Positions 7,428 through 15,105 are shown, numbered from the stretch's first letter. The stretch is DNA of 17,469 bases from CAZAYP01 sp964489425 [NCBI: uncultured Verrucomicrobiota bacterium] (GCA_964489425.1 CAZAYP010000097.1:1-17469); one strand, 5' to 3'. Translations and numbers: made by a program. Notes: generated from the sequence alone by a model not told the origin.

Positions 7428-9049
7428 GCGCCCCGGGCTCCATCGCGTGGCGGCAACGGCTGGCCGACCGGGTCCACCCCGTCACCCGCAAGCGCTGGCG
7501 GCGGTTCCTGGCGCGGCGCCGCGCGGTATGGGCGCTCGGGCTCCTGGCCGGGCTGTACCTCGTCAGCCTGGGCGCCGAGCTGATCTGCAATGACCGCCCC
7601 CTGTACGTGCGCTTCCGTGGCCAGTCCTATTTCCCGGTGCTCAAGTTTTATCCCGCGGCGGTGTTCGAGGCCGGGGGGCCGGCCACGCGGCCGGACTACC
7701 GCCGCCTGGCCGCCGGGCCGGCGTTTGCCCCGGGCACGGGCAACTTCATGCTGTTTACGCCGGTTCCCTACGGGCCGTACGAGAGCCTGGACCCCGAATC
7801 GCTGCGCCACGCGGAGACCGTGACCCTCCGGTTTCTGCCCCGGCCCCGCGTGGGCAACGTCAACGTGCGGCCGGACCTGTCCGTGGCCCGCGGCCAGGCC
7901 GCCGGCTTCTTCTTTGACCGGCCGGACGACGCGGTGCCCGGCCTGGCGCTGACCAACCAGTGGCAGGTGCCTGCGGAACTGGCCGCCGCCATCCGGGCGC
8001 GGTTCCTGAACCAGGCGGCGCCGGCCATGGCCCTGGACCTGGCAGGCCCGCGCGGTTCAGTACAAGCTGCGCTGGCGGCCTACGTGCCGCGGGCCGCGCC
8101 GCCCGACACGGTGCGGATCACCCTGCGCGAGCCACAGGATCGCCCGGCGGCCGCGCAGCAGCTGCGCGTGGATGCCGCCGGCCGCTTGCGTGGCGCGCCG
8201 CCGGCCGCCTGGACCGCGCTGGCCACGGCCGTGCAAACCGATCTGCTCGCCGCGGCGCAAGCGTGCTATCGCGGCCTGGCCATCGCGCCGCGCGACCTGG
8301 AGCTGGCCGGCGGGCCCGGCCAGGTCCAATTCCAGAAAAACGAGATCCGCTGGCCGTACCCGCCCACGCGCGGCCACTGGCTGGGCATCGACGGCGCCGG
8401 CCGCGACGTGCTGGCGCGCATTCTCTACGGGTTGCGCACGTCCATGTCCTTCGGGTTCCTGCTGGTGGCCGTGTCCATGGCCCTGGGCATCCTCCTGGGC
8501 GCGGTGCAGGGCTACTACGCCGGCCGGCTGGACATCACCCTGCAGCGGCTGATCGAGATCTGGAGCGCGCTGCCGTTCCTGTACGTCATGATCCTGCTCG
8601 GGTCCGTGTACGGCCGCAGCTTCTCGCTGCTGCTGGCCTGCTACGCCATTTTCAACTGGATCGGCATCTCGTACTACATCCGCGCGGAGTTCCTGCGGTT
8701 GCGGCGCCAGCCGTACGTGGACGCGGCCCGGGCCCTGGGCGTGCCGGCGCGCCGCATCATCTGGCGGCACATCCTGCCCAACGCCATGACGCCGGTGATC
8801 ACGTTCTTCCCGTTCATGCTGGTGGGGGCCATCGGGTCGCTGGCGGCGCTGGATTACCTGGGGTTTGGCCTGCCGCCGCCGCAGCCGAGCTGGGGCGAGT
8901 TGTTCCAGCAGGCGCAGTCGTACCGCTGGGCCTGGTGGCTGATCCTGTACCCGTCGCTGGCCCTGTTCACGGTGATGCTGCTGGGCGTGTTCGTGGGCGA
9001 AGGCGTGCGCGACGCCTACGACCCCCGCCCGTTCAGCCGCATGGAGTAG
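7424..9049 (+). CDS. yejE: ABC transporter permease, YejE type, with large extra domain
   Basis: Second permease of the pair. The N-terminus HPVTRKRWRRFLARRRAVWA and the first transmembrane helix (about 36-54) are followed by AELICNDRPLYVRFRGQSYF, as in YejE. The transport domain begins at residue 320 (LGIDGAGRDVLARILYG) and contains the EAA loop ARALGVPARRIIWRHILPNA (about 433-452). Between them lies an insert at roughly residues 130-310, rich in Ala, Pro and Arg, which should face outside the inner membrane because it follows the first helix. The protein is 541 residues, about 200 more than E. coli YejE. The insert has no family I recognise. The 4-nt overlap with yejB implies coupled translation. 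Confidence 0.85.
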   Translation: MSAPGSIAWRQRLADRVHPVTRKRWRRFLARRRAVWALGLLAGLYLVSLGAELICNDRPLYVRFRGQSYFPVLKFYPAAVFEAGGPATRPDYRRLAAGPAFAPGTGNFMLFTPVPYGPYESLDPESLRHAETVTLRFLPRPRVGNVNVRPDLSVARGQAAGFFFDRPDDAVPGLALTNQWQVPAELAAAIRARFLNQAAPAMALDLAGPRGSVQAALAAYVPRAAPPDTVRITLREPQDRPAAAQQLRVDAAGRLRGAPPAAWTALATAVQTDLLAAAQACYRGLAIAPRDLELAGGPGQVQFQKNEIRWPYPPTRGHWLGIDGAGRDVLARILYGLRTSMSFGFLLVAVSMALGILLGAVQGYYAGRLDITLQRLIEIWSALPFLYVMILLGSVYGRSFSLLLACYAIFNWIGISYYIRAEFLRLRRQPYVDAARALGVPARRIIWRHILPNAMTPVITFFPFMLVGAIGSLAALDYLGFGLPPPQPSWGELFQQAQSYRWAWWLILYPSLALFTVMLLGVFVGEGVRDAYDPRPFSRME

Positions 9050-9054
9050 GGCGA

Positions 9055-10071
9055 TCAGTCGGACGCGGCCTGGGTGTCGTTCACCGGCACGGTGAACGCG
9101 CCGCTTGTGATCTGCGCCGCCAGATGGCTGACCTCGGCCAAAACCTCCGGCGGCAGCTTCTGCTCGAATTCGTGGAATGGGGCCAGGCGGGCGCCGCCCT
9201 TGGCCATCATCGACCAGTCGCGCAGGTCGGCGCCGGTCCAGGTGCCGGCCTTGACCGCTTCGATGCAGTGCCGGATCGTGGGGCCCATGTCCCAGACCGG
9301 GCCAGTGATCACCACGCCGGGCGCGAGCTCGTTCTGGTCGTACATGTTCCCGAAGGCCAGCACATTCCGCTCGCGGCAGGCCTCGAACACGCCGAAGCGC
9401 TCCGCGTACAGCAGGTCCGCGCCGGCCTCGATCTGCGCCGTGGCGGCTTCCTTGGCCTTGGGCGGATCAAACCAGCCGCCGATGTAGCTGACCTTGACCT
9501 TGACGTCCGGCCGCACCGTGGCGGCGCCGGCCCGGAACGCGTTGACCAGGCGGTTGACCTCGCCGATCGGCATCGCGGCCACCGCGCCGAGAATGCCGGA
9601 TTTGGTTGTCCGGCCGGCAATCACCCCGCACAGGTAGGCCGGCTCGTGGATCCAGTTGTCAAAGACCGACAGGTTGGGCGCTGCCGGCCCGCGCTCGGAG
9701 CCAAACGCGAACGCCGTGGCCGGGTAGTCTTTGGCCACGCGGCGCAGGGGGTCTTCGCCCGCCAGGAACGCGTCGCCCACGATCAGGTTGAACCCGCGTT
9801 CCGCGTACTCGCGCAGGACTTTTTCGTAGTCCGCGGCCGCGACTTTCTCGGTGAACTCGTAGTCCACGCCCAGTTCGTTCTGGGCCTGCAGGCAAGCCTG
9901 GTGGATGACGCCATCCCACGGCTCCTCGATGGCCGTCTGGAACACGGCGGCGACGCGGAAGGCGCGGCTGGCCGCCGGTGCGGGTGCCGGGGCCTGGCCG
10001 CACCCGGCCAGGAACACGCCGGCGGCCGGCAGCAGGATCAGCGCGAAACATTTGAGCAAGGCGGACTTCAT
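9055..10071 (-). CDS. BMP/Med/PnrA-family substrate-binding lipoprotein
   Basis: Probable lipid-anchored binding protein of an ABC importer; known members bind nucleosides. ATG 10071 is chosen over the longer frame because it gives a clean lipoprotein signal (MKSALLKCFALILLPAAGVF then LAGC, lipidated C24) and has GGGAG a few bases upstream. The mature part shows the family pattern: RVAAVFQTAIEEPWDG at the start, NLIVGDAFLAGED, FDNWIHEPAYLCGVIAGRTT, IGEVNRLVNAFRAGA, VSYIGGWFDPPKAKEAA and the ligand-side GADLLYAERFGVFEA. Length 338 is typical. It converges on yejE with only 5 nt between stops. Whether it serves those permeases is unknown; BMP proteins usually pair with a different permease class. 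Confidence 0.87.
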   Translation of the reverse strand: MKSALLKCFALILLPAAGVFLAGCGQAPAPAPAASRAFRVAAVFQTAIEEPWDGVIHQACLQAQNELGVDYEFTEKVAAADYEKVLREYAERGFNLIVGDAFLAGEDPLRRVAKDYPATAFAFGSERGPAAPNLSVFDNWIHEPAYLCGVIAGRTTKSGILGAVAAMPIGEVNRLVNAFRAGAATVRPDVKVKVSYIGGWFDPPKAKEAATAQIEAGADLLYAERFGVFEACRERNVLAFGNMYDQNELAPGVVITGPVWDMGPTIRHCIEAVKAGTWTGADLRDWSMMAKGGARLAPFHEFEQKLPPEVLAEVSHLAAQITSGAFTVPVNDTQAASD

Positions 10072-10087
10072 GGCAGCTCCCAAGTTG

Positions 10088-10105
10088 GGCCGGGACGTCC
10101 CGGCC
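10088..10105. promoter_or_regulatory. 18-bp perfect palindrome in the BMP gene leader
   Basis: GGCCGGGACGTCCCGGCC is a perfect two-fold palindrome, 16 bp upstream of the BMP lipoprotein start and downstream of its candidate promoter. It could be an operator for a dimeric repressor, or an RNA hairpin in the 5' leader (its half-sites would form a 7-8 bp stem with a tiny loop). An operator seems more likely given the lack of loop. The surrounding DNA is GC-rich, which raises the chance level somewhat. Confidence 0.4.
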
Positions 10106-10141
10106 GATACGGTTGTTGTTGTATGTTGGACCACGCGCCCG

Positions 10142-10171
10142 ACAGTAAGAGAAACGCGAAAACCCTGTCAA
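10142..10171 (-). promoter_or_regulatory. Candidate sigma-70-type promoter for the BMP gene
   Basis: On the minus strand a perfect TTGACA (10171-10166) is followed after 18 nt by TACTGT (10147-10142), a weak -10 box. Transcription would start near 10135, leaving a leader of about 65 nt that contains the palindrome. The consensus -35 is striking in DNA this GC-rich, but the -10 matches at only 3 of 6 positions. Confidence 0.4.
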
Positions 10172-10327
10172 GCCCGGGCCGGCCGGCCGCTGCGATTCTC
10201 ATGCGGACGGCCACGGCATGCCCGGGGTCGGGATCGCGATCGGCTCATGGAAATCGTTGCGTTGGATGACTGAAATGCTACCATGGAGCGGTCGGATAGG
10301 AAGCCGGCAGAAGGTGGGAATAAAACC

Positions 10328-11131
10328 ATGAGCGCGCCCAAAACTTGGTCGGTCGATAAGATATACGCCTTGAAAGGCCGGGAAAAAATCGCCTGCCTCA
10401 CGGCCTACGACTATGCCACGGCGCGCCTGCTGGACGAGGTCGGCCTGCCGCTGTTGCTGGTGGGCGACTCCCTGGCCATGACCGTGCTGGGCTACGAGAA
10501 CACGTTGCCGGTGACCATGGAGGAGATGCTCCACCACACCGCGGCCGTGGCTCGCGGCGCGCAGCACGCCATGGTCGTGGCCGACATGCCGTTCATGTCG
10601 TACCAGGTCTCCACCGAGCAGGCCCTGGCGAATGCCGGCCGGTTTCTCAAGCAGGCCGGCGCCGACGCCGTGAAGATCGAGGGCGGCGCGTTCCGGGCGC
10701 CCATGATCCAGGCGTTGATCAACAACGGCATGCCGGTCATGGGCCACATCGGGCTGACCCCCCAGAGCATCCGCACGTTTGGCGGCTACAAGGTCCAGGG
10801 CCGCACCCTGCCTGAAGCCGCCCGGCTCAAGGAGGACGCGCTGGCGCTGGATGCGGCCGGCGTGTTCACCCTGGTGCTGGAGTGCGTGCCCCGCGACCTG
10901 GCGGCCGAGATCACCCGCGCGGTGAGCGTGCCCACCATCGGGATCGGCGCGGGGCCGGACTGCGACGGACAGATCCTGGTCATGCACGACATCCTCGGCA
11001 TGTATGGCGATTTCCAGCCCAAGTTTGTCAAGCGCTACGCCGAGCTGGGCAAGCTGATGCGCGAAGCGTTCGCCGCCTACAAGGACGAAGTCCAGTCCGG
11101 CCGGTTCCCGGACCCCGAACACAGCTATTGA
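10328..11131 (+). CDS. panB: 3-methyl-2-oxobutanoate hydroxymethyltransferase
   Basis: First committed enzyme of pantothenate synthesis: transfers a hydroxymethyl group from methylene-tetrahydrofolate to 2-oxoisovalerate, giving ketopantoate (cytoplasm). Visible signatures are CLTAYDYATARLLDEVGLPL, LLVGDSLAMTVLGYENTLPV (D47) and VVADMPFMSY (D86) as magnesium ligands, VKIEGG (E118), MGHIGLTPQS, and the catalytic Glu in LVLECVP (E185). VPTIGIGAGPDCDGQILVMH completes the barrel. The start at 10328 is supported by AAGGTGG at 10311-10317; an in-frame ATG at 10283 has no ribosome site and adds an unconserved tail. Length is 267 residues, as in the family. panC follows after 7 nt. Confidence 0.97.
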   Translation: MSAPKTWSVDKIYALKGREKIACLTAYDYATARLLDEVGLPLLLVGDSLAMTVLGYENTLPVTMEEMLHHTAAVARGAQHAMVVADMPFMSYQVSTEQALANAGRFLKQAGADAVKIEGGAFRAPMIQALINNGMPVMGHIGLTPQSIRTFGGYKVQGRTLPEAARLKEDALALDAAGVFTLVLECVPRDLAAEITRAVSVPTIGIGAGPDCDGQILVMHDILGMYGDFQPKFVKRYAELGKLMREAFAAYKDEVQSGRFPDPEHSY

Positions 11132-11138
11132 GTGGCGG

Positions 11139-11984
11139 ATGAAAATTATCAAGACCGTGGCCGCCATGCAGCGCACTGCCGCGCGCCTGCGCGCCCAGGG
11201 CCGGCGCATCGGGTTTGTGCCCACCATGGGCTATCTGCATGCCGGCCACGCGGCGCTCCTGCGGCTGGCGCGCCGCCATGCGGACGTGGTGGTGGCCAGC
11301 ATCTTCGTCAACCCCCTGCAGTTCGGCCCGCGCGAGGACCTGTCCCGCTACCCCCGGGATTTCCGGCGCGACGAGCGGATCTGCCGCGCCGCGGGCGCGG
11401 ACTTCATTTTTTATCCGGCGGTGGCGGACATGTACCCGGCCGGCCGCTCGGTGTTCGTGGACGACCAGCAGCTCACCCGCCACCTGTGCGGCGCGACCCG
11501 GCCCGGGCATTTCCAGGGCGTGCTGACCGTGGTGGCCAAGCTGTTCAACATCGTCCAGCCCCACGTGGCGGTGTTCGGCCGCAAGGATGCCCAGCAGTTG
11601 CGGGTCATCCAGCAGATGGTGCGTGACCTCAACTTTCCGATCCGCATCGTGCCGGGCGCCACCGTGCGCGAGCCGGACGGGCTGGCCCTGAGCTCGCGCA
11701 ACCGCTACTTGACGGCGGAGCAGCGGCCGTCGGCGCTGTGCCTGCGGCGGGCGCTGGACCTGGCGCGCGACCTGGTGGCGCAGGGCGAGACGGCGGCGGC
11801 CGTCATCAAGCGGCGCATGGCCAGGATCATTACCCGGACCCCGCACGCCCGCGCGGACTACATTGAGATCGTGGACTGGAACACCCTGCAGCCGGTCAAC
11901 AAGGTAACCCCGCCGACCTTGGTGGCCCTGGCGGTTTTCGTGGGGCCCACGCGGCTCATCGACAACCTGCTGATCCCGGCCTGA
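11139..11984 (+). CDS. panC: Pantoate--beta-alanine ligase
   Basis: Last enzyme of pantothenate synthesis: activates pantoate with ATP and joins it to beta-alanine (cytoplasm). The nucleotidyl-transferase HxGH motif is in VPTMGYLHAGH (H34, H37), IFVNPLQFGPREDLSRYPRD is the pantoate-binding strand, HFQGVLTVVAKLFNIVQPH and FGRKDAQQL (K149) form the KMSKS-like region, and LALSSRNRYL completes the set. At 281 residues it has the usual length. It is paired with panB; panD (aspartate decarboxylase) and panE/ilvC are not in this window. The stop is one base before the next gene's ATG, so a third protein is made from the same message. Confidence 0.97.
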   Translation: MKIIKTVAAMQRTAARLRAQGRRIGFVPTMGYLHAGHAALLRLARRHADVVVASIFVNPLQFGPREDLSRYPRDFRRDERICRAAGADFIFYPAVADMYPAGRSVFVDDQQLTRHLCGATRPGHFQGVLTVVAKLFNIVQPHVAVFGRKDAQQLRVIQQMVRDLNFPIRIVPGATVREPDGLALSSRNRYLTAEQRPSALCLRRALDLARDLVAQGETAAAVIKRRMARIITRTPHARADYIEIVDWNTLQPVNKVTPPTLVALAVFVGPTRLIDNLLIPA

Positions 11985-11985
11985 C

Positions 11986-12963
11986 ATGGACCTGCAAGCC
12001 TTTGGCGAGGCCCTGGCGCAGCTCGACCGGCATCCGCCGGGCTGGCATCCGGACGAGTGGCGCGGCCAGGCATTCCGCCAGATCGGCGCTTTCCTGGACC
12101 AGGCCATCCGGCCGGGCGCGCCGTTTGATCTGCGGACCAATCCCAACCCCGTGTGGGACGTGGTGGCGGCGCGCCTGGACCATGCCTTGGCGGGCGTGGC
12201 CGCGGCCAGCCCGCCGGGCGTTTCGCGTCTGTGGCAGTGGTACAACGCGGGCGTGATCCTGACGACCCCGGCCGGCGTGCTGGGGGTGGACGTTATCCCC
12301 ATGCCGCGGCATTATGGCTGGCTCGACACGCACCGGCTGGAGGCGCGGCTGGCGCAAGTGCTGGACGGCCTGCTCGTGACCCACCGCCACCAGGACCATT
12401 ACGATCCAGCCCTGGTGCGCGCCTGCCTGGAGCTCGGCAAGCCCGTGGCCATGCCCGCGCACCTGGCCGTGGCGTGGCGGGATTATCCCGCCGCAATGGG
12501 GATCGCCGCCGCGCAGGACTTGCGCGTGGCCGGGTACGCGATCCGTGCCCGGTCCGGCTGGCATGTGTGGCGGGATGCCCCGGAAGAGCGGCCCTTGGTG
12601 TACTACGAAGTGGAGGTCCCGGGTTCCAGCCCCATGCTGTTCTCCGGCGACGCCGACTACACCCGCTCGTTCGACGCCGAGGCGCCCGGCCGCTGGGATG
12701 CTTTTTTTATTCCCTGGCGCAGTCCCAACCGCCTGTACGAGCCCGGCGACCCGGCCCAGGTTGGCACCGCGCAAGACGCCCTGGCCCTGGCGGTGGAACG
12801 CCTGGCGCCGCGGCGGCTGGTGCTGGAGCATTACGCGGAGCTCAAGCACGTGCACGAGGGGTTGGGCGCCTCGTACGACCTGGCGCTGGACCTGCAGCGG
12901 TCGGCCGGGGTGCCCACGGCGCTGATGTTCTGGGGCGAAAGCCTCGCGTGGCCGCCGGCGTAG
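11986..12963 (+). CDS. MBL-fold metal-dependent hydrolase of unknown substrate
   Basis: A 325-residue metallo-beta-lactamase-fold protein. The metal site THRHQDHYD gives H133, H135, D137 and H138; FSGDADYTRS (Asp) and VLEHYAELKH (His) are candidates for the remaining ligands. The start of the fold is RLWQWYNAGVILTTPAGVLG with LGVDVIP as the first strand. A helical N-terminal stretch of about 80 residues with WHPDEWRGQAF precedes the fold and is not typical of the simple hydrolases. The ATG is 1 nt after the panC stop, so it is translationally coupled to pantothenate synthesis. UlaG-like lactonases are a distant resemblance only; I cannot name a substrate. Confidence 0.83.
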   Translation: MDLQAFGEALAQLDRHPPGWHPDEWRGQAFRQIGAFLDQAIRPGAPFDLRTNPNPVWDVVAARLDHALAGVAAASPPGVSRLWQWYNAGVILTTPAGVLGVDVIPMPRHYGWLDTHRLEARLAQVLDGLLVTHRHQDHYDPALVRACLELGKPVAMPAHLAVAWRDYPAAMGIAAAQDLRVAGYAIRARSGWHVWRDAPEERPLVYYEVEVPGSSPMLFSGDADYTRSFDAEAPGRWDAFFIPWRSPNRLYEPGDPAQVGTAQDALALAVERLAPRRLVLEHYAELKHVHEGLGASYDLALDLQRSAGVPTALMFWGESLAWPPA

Positions 12964-12970
12964 CGCGGCC

Positions 12971-14314
12971 TTAGAAAAATCCGCGCAGCTTCTTGAGCGA
13001 CCGCGGCAGGCACACGATGACCAGGCGGTCGCCCGTCAGCACCTTGAGGTTGCCGGTGGGGATCAGGACCTCGTCGCCGCGGGCGATGGCCGCGATCATG
13101 ACATCGCGCGGCATGCGGATCTGCTGGATTTCCAGGTCGACCCAGCGGTGGCCGGCCGGCACCTCGATTTCCAGCAGCTCCACCGGCACGTTTTGGAACA
13201 GGCGCGCAGATTTGACGTTGTGACCCCACTCGAACCGCATGATCGCGTTGGTCATGGAGAGGTGCGGGCTGATGATCCGGTCCACCAGCTCGAGGTTGTC
13301 GATGATGGGCACGTACTCCCACTTGTTGACCTGCGCGAGGGTGAACGCCGCGCCCATCTTCCGGCCCAGCAGGCAGGCGATGATGTTGTCCTCGTCGTCG
13401 TCCGTGACCGCGGCAAAGGCGGTGTTGGTGGTGATGCCGGCGTTCTGCATGGTCTCGACGTCCAGGGCGTCGCCGTCCAGCACCAGCGCGCGGCGCAGTT
13501 GGGCGGAGCAATAGTGGGCGCGCTCCTTGTCGCGTTCGATGACCGTCAGTTGCAGCGGCGTGGATTCCAGGAGCTGCGCCAGGCGCAGGCCAAACACCCC
13601 GCCGCCGGCGATCACCACCTTGTCGATGGTGGCCCGCTCGGGATGGCTCCAGGCAATGAACTCGTCCACCAGTTCCGGCGGCAGGATCACGTACACATCG
13701 TCGTCGGCCAGGATCTGCGTGTTGCCGCGCGGGATGATCAGGTCGTTGTGGCGCTTGACCGCGATGAAGCGGAACGACTGGATCAGGGTGCCTTCCTGCA
13801 GCTCGCGGATCTGGCTCTTGAGCAGCGGGCTGTTGGCCGGCACCTGGAACCCGAGGATTTTCATGCGGCCGCCGAACAGGCTGACCAGTTCGGTGGCCTC
13901 GGGCAGGGTCAGGATGTTGAACATGTCGCGGGCGCATTCTTCCTTGTGGCAGACCACAAGGTCCGCGCCCAGGTCCTCGGGCTTGAGCCAGGTATAGCGG
14001 CTCAGGAAGTCCATGTTGTTGACGCGGGCGATGCGGTGCGGCACGCCCGCCGCCTTGGCGAACATGCAGGCCAGCAGGTTGGTTTCGTCGTGGTTGGTCA
14101 CGGCCACCAGCAGGTCCGCCTTCTGGATTTCCGCCTGTTGCAGCACGGAGGGGCTGGCGCCGTTGCCACGCAGGGTTAGCACATCGAACTGGGTGTTGAT
14201 CTCGGCGAGGGCGTTGGCGTCCTCATCGATCACCACCACATCGTGCTTCATCTCGCTGAGCTTGGCCGCCAGATGGTAGCCGGCATTGCCGGCGCCTATG
14301 ATTACCGCTCTCAT
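12971..14314 (-). CDS. trkA: Trk system potassium uptake regulatory protein TrkA
   Basis: Cytoplasmic peripheral protein that gates a TrkH/TrkG potassium channel in response to nucleotides. Two RCK units in tandem are visible: the first Rossmann domain begins MRAVIIGAGNAGYHLAAKLS with the acidic end of strand 2 in VVVIDEDANAL, and its TrkA-C domain covers about 140-225. The second begins VVIAGGGVFGLRLAQLLEST with VIERDKERA, followed by a second TrkA-C domain ending IPTGNLKVLTGDRLVIVCLP. The length from M1 at 14314 is 447 residues (E. coli TrkA 458). An upstream in-frame start at 14404 would add 30 unconserved residues and is rejected. It converges with the MBL gene, 7 nt between stops. No trkH nearby. 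Confidence 0.94.
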   Translation of the reverse strand: MRAVIIGAGNAGYHLAAKLSEMKHDVVVIDEDANALAEINTQFDVLTLRGNGASPSVLQQAEIQKADLLVAVTNHDETNLLACMFAKAAGVPHRIARVNNMDFLSRYTWLKPEDLGADLVVCHKEECARDMFNILTLPEATELVSLFGGRMKILGFQVPANSPLLKSQIRELQEGTLIQSFRFIAVKRHNDLIIPRGNTQILADDDVYVILPPELVDEFIAWSHPERATIDKVVIAGGGVFGLRLAQLLESTPLQLTVIERDKERAHYCSAQLRRALVLDGDALDVETMQNAGITTNTAFAAVTDDDEDNIIACLLGRKMGAAFTLAQVNKWEYVPIIDNLELVDRIISPHLSMTNAIMRFEWGHNVKSARLFQNVPVELLEIEVPAGHRWVDLEIQQIRMPRDVMIAAIARGDEVLIPTGNLKVLTGDRLVIVCLPRSLKKLRGFF

Positions 14315-14336
14315 GGATGGCTCACTTTCTCGGGCT

Positions 14337-14364
14337 AAGATAGGCCAAGCGGCCCGGATTCCAA
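14337..14364 (-). promoter_or_regulatory. Candidate promoter for trkA
   Basis: Minus strand TTGGAA (14364-14359) and TATCTT (14342-14337) with a 16-nt spacer, each matching 4 of 6 consensus positions. The start of transcription would fall near 14330, about 16 nt before the chosen trkA ATG, giving a very short leader. Plausible but not strong. Confidence 0.3.
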
Positions 14365-14635
14365 GATCAAAATAGGAGGTTACGCCGCGGCGGGCACCCG
14401 CCATGCTGCCGATCGGCTGACCATGGGTACGGGATTCATGCCGATCCCGCAGGGGCGCCGGCGCGAAGATGGTTGTTAAATAATCTGTAACATATTGGAT
14501 ATAAACAAATAAAGTATGTCACAAAACGTGAAATATTATGTCTGGAGGTCAGGTCGGGGCCGCAACTAATCTTTCGACTATAAAAGAACGTCAACATCTT
14601 TCAAGGGTGGGTACTGAAGGGAGCCCGGGTAAGCC
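14365..14635. other. Intergenic region with AT-rich island
   Basis: No convincing protein gene lies between trkA and the small ORFs that follow. Bases 14473-14540 are clearly AT-rich compared with the surrounding GC-rich DNA (for example ATATAAACAAATAAAGTATG), which is promoter-like or a sign of foreign origin. Small inverted repeats are present: GCCGATCGGC (14408-14417) and CGGGAT/ATCCCG (14430-14435 and 14444-14449). A TATAAA at 14579-14584 could be a -10 box for the following genes, but no -35 box sits at the right distance. Confidence 0.5.
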
Positions 14636-14728
14636 ATGAACACGATGGTATGGCAGTGGCCAGGTAAAGCGGTTTTATGCCTTGCGCGCCTGACGCAACC
14701 ATTTTCCGGAAAGATGATCCCCCGATGA
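14636..14728 (+). CDS. Possible 30-residue leader ORF before the XRE regulator
   Basis: ATG 14636 opens a 30-codon frame (MNTMVWQWPGKAVLCLARLT and ten more residues) whose TGA at 14726-14728 overlaps the ATG of the regulator as ATGA. GAAGGGAG at 14616-14623 is a good ribosome binding sequence, though 12 nt from the ATG is long. The overlap would make translation of the regulator depend on this frame. It has no recognisable family and could be chance; the overlap and the ribosome site are the only support. Confidence 0.3.
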   Translation: MNTMVWQWPGKAVLCLARLTQPFSGKMIPR

Positions 14729-15105
14729 CTTCTCTATTGATACGAAAAAGGCGGAAAAAGAAGGAAATAAATCGCCGCCTGACGCGACCAGCAGGGAAAG
14801 GGTTGCGATCTAAGATGGTAAAGAAGGCATTTTCTGAAAATATGAAGCAGTACCGCCGGGCACTGGGATGGTCGCGCAAGTATGCGGCCTGGCGCCTGGG
14901 GGTGGCGGTATCCACCTGGTCGCAATGGGAGAACGGCAAGCGCCTGCCCACGGCAGATTTCCTCGGCATGATCGCCCACCTGTATGAAGTTCCGATTTGC
15001 CATCTGTTCTGCCCAGCCAAACCTGCCTGCCCCGCCCAATGCACGCTGATGCGGGAGGTCGTTCCTGGGCGCGCTCTAAAAAATGTCAGGGCCATGGCTA
15101 AGTAA
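14725..15105 (+). CDS. XRE-family HTH regulator with C-terminal cysteine cluster
   Basis: Small DNA-binding protein. After a strongly basic N-terminus (RKRRKKKEINRRLTR) comes a helix-turn-helix of the Cro/C1 type: FSENMKQYRRALGWSRKYAA, then WRLGVAVSTWSQWENGKRLP and FLGMIAHLYEVPICHLF. The C-terminal tail holds four cysteines spaced C-x3-C-x5-C-x3-C (CHLFCPAKPACPAQC), a possible metal or redox site. ATG 14725 (126 residues) is preferred over ATG 14677 (142 residues) because it overlaps the upstream short frame and has GGAAAG 11 nt before it, but the choice is not firm. The HTH itself starts well after both. Targets are unknown. Confidence 0.72.
   Translation: MTSLLIRKRRKKKEINRRLTRPAGKGLRSKMVKKAFSENMKQYRRALGWSRKYAAWRLGVAVSTWSQWENGKRLPTADFLGMIAHLYEVPICHLFCPAKPACPAQCTLMREVVPGRALKNVRAMAK

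Noticed and set aside
7960-10269. 769-codon plus-strand frame across yejE and the BMP gene
   Set aside because: Overlaps yejE in another frame and is antisense to a clear lipoprotein gene; composition is Arg/Gly/Ala/Pro, typical of a shadow frame.
10257-10284. Possible panB promoter TTGCGT - 16 nt - TACCAT
   Set aside because: Both boxes are weak and the match is near what chance would give.
10283-10327. Longer panB with an ATG at 10283
   Set aside because: No ribosome site precedes it and the 15 extra residues do not belong to the PanB fold; the ATG at 10328 has AAGGTGG upstream.
12831-13937. 368-codon minus-strand frame overlapping trkA
   Set aside because: Same strand but wrong frame relative to the clear two-RCK TrkA; Arg/Pro/His-rich shadow.
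14601-14730. Resemblance to a cyclic di-GMP-I riboswitch (GACGCAA followed by TCCGG)
   Set aside because: The other conserved segments and the two-helix arrangement of the aptamer are absent.
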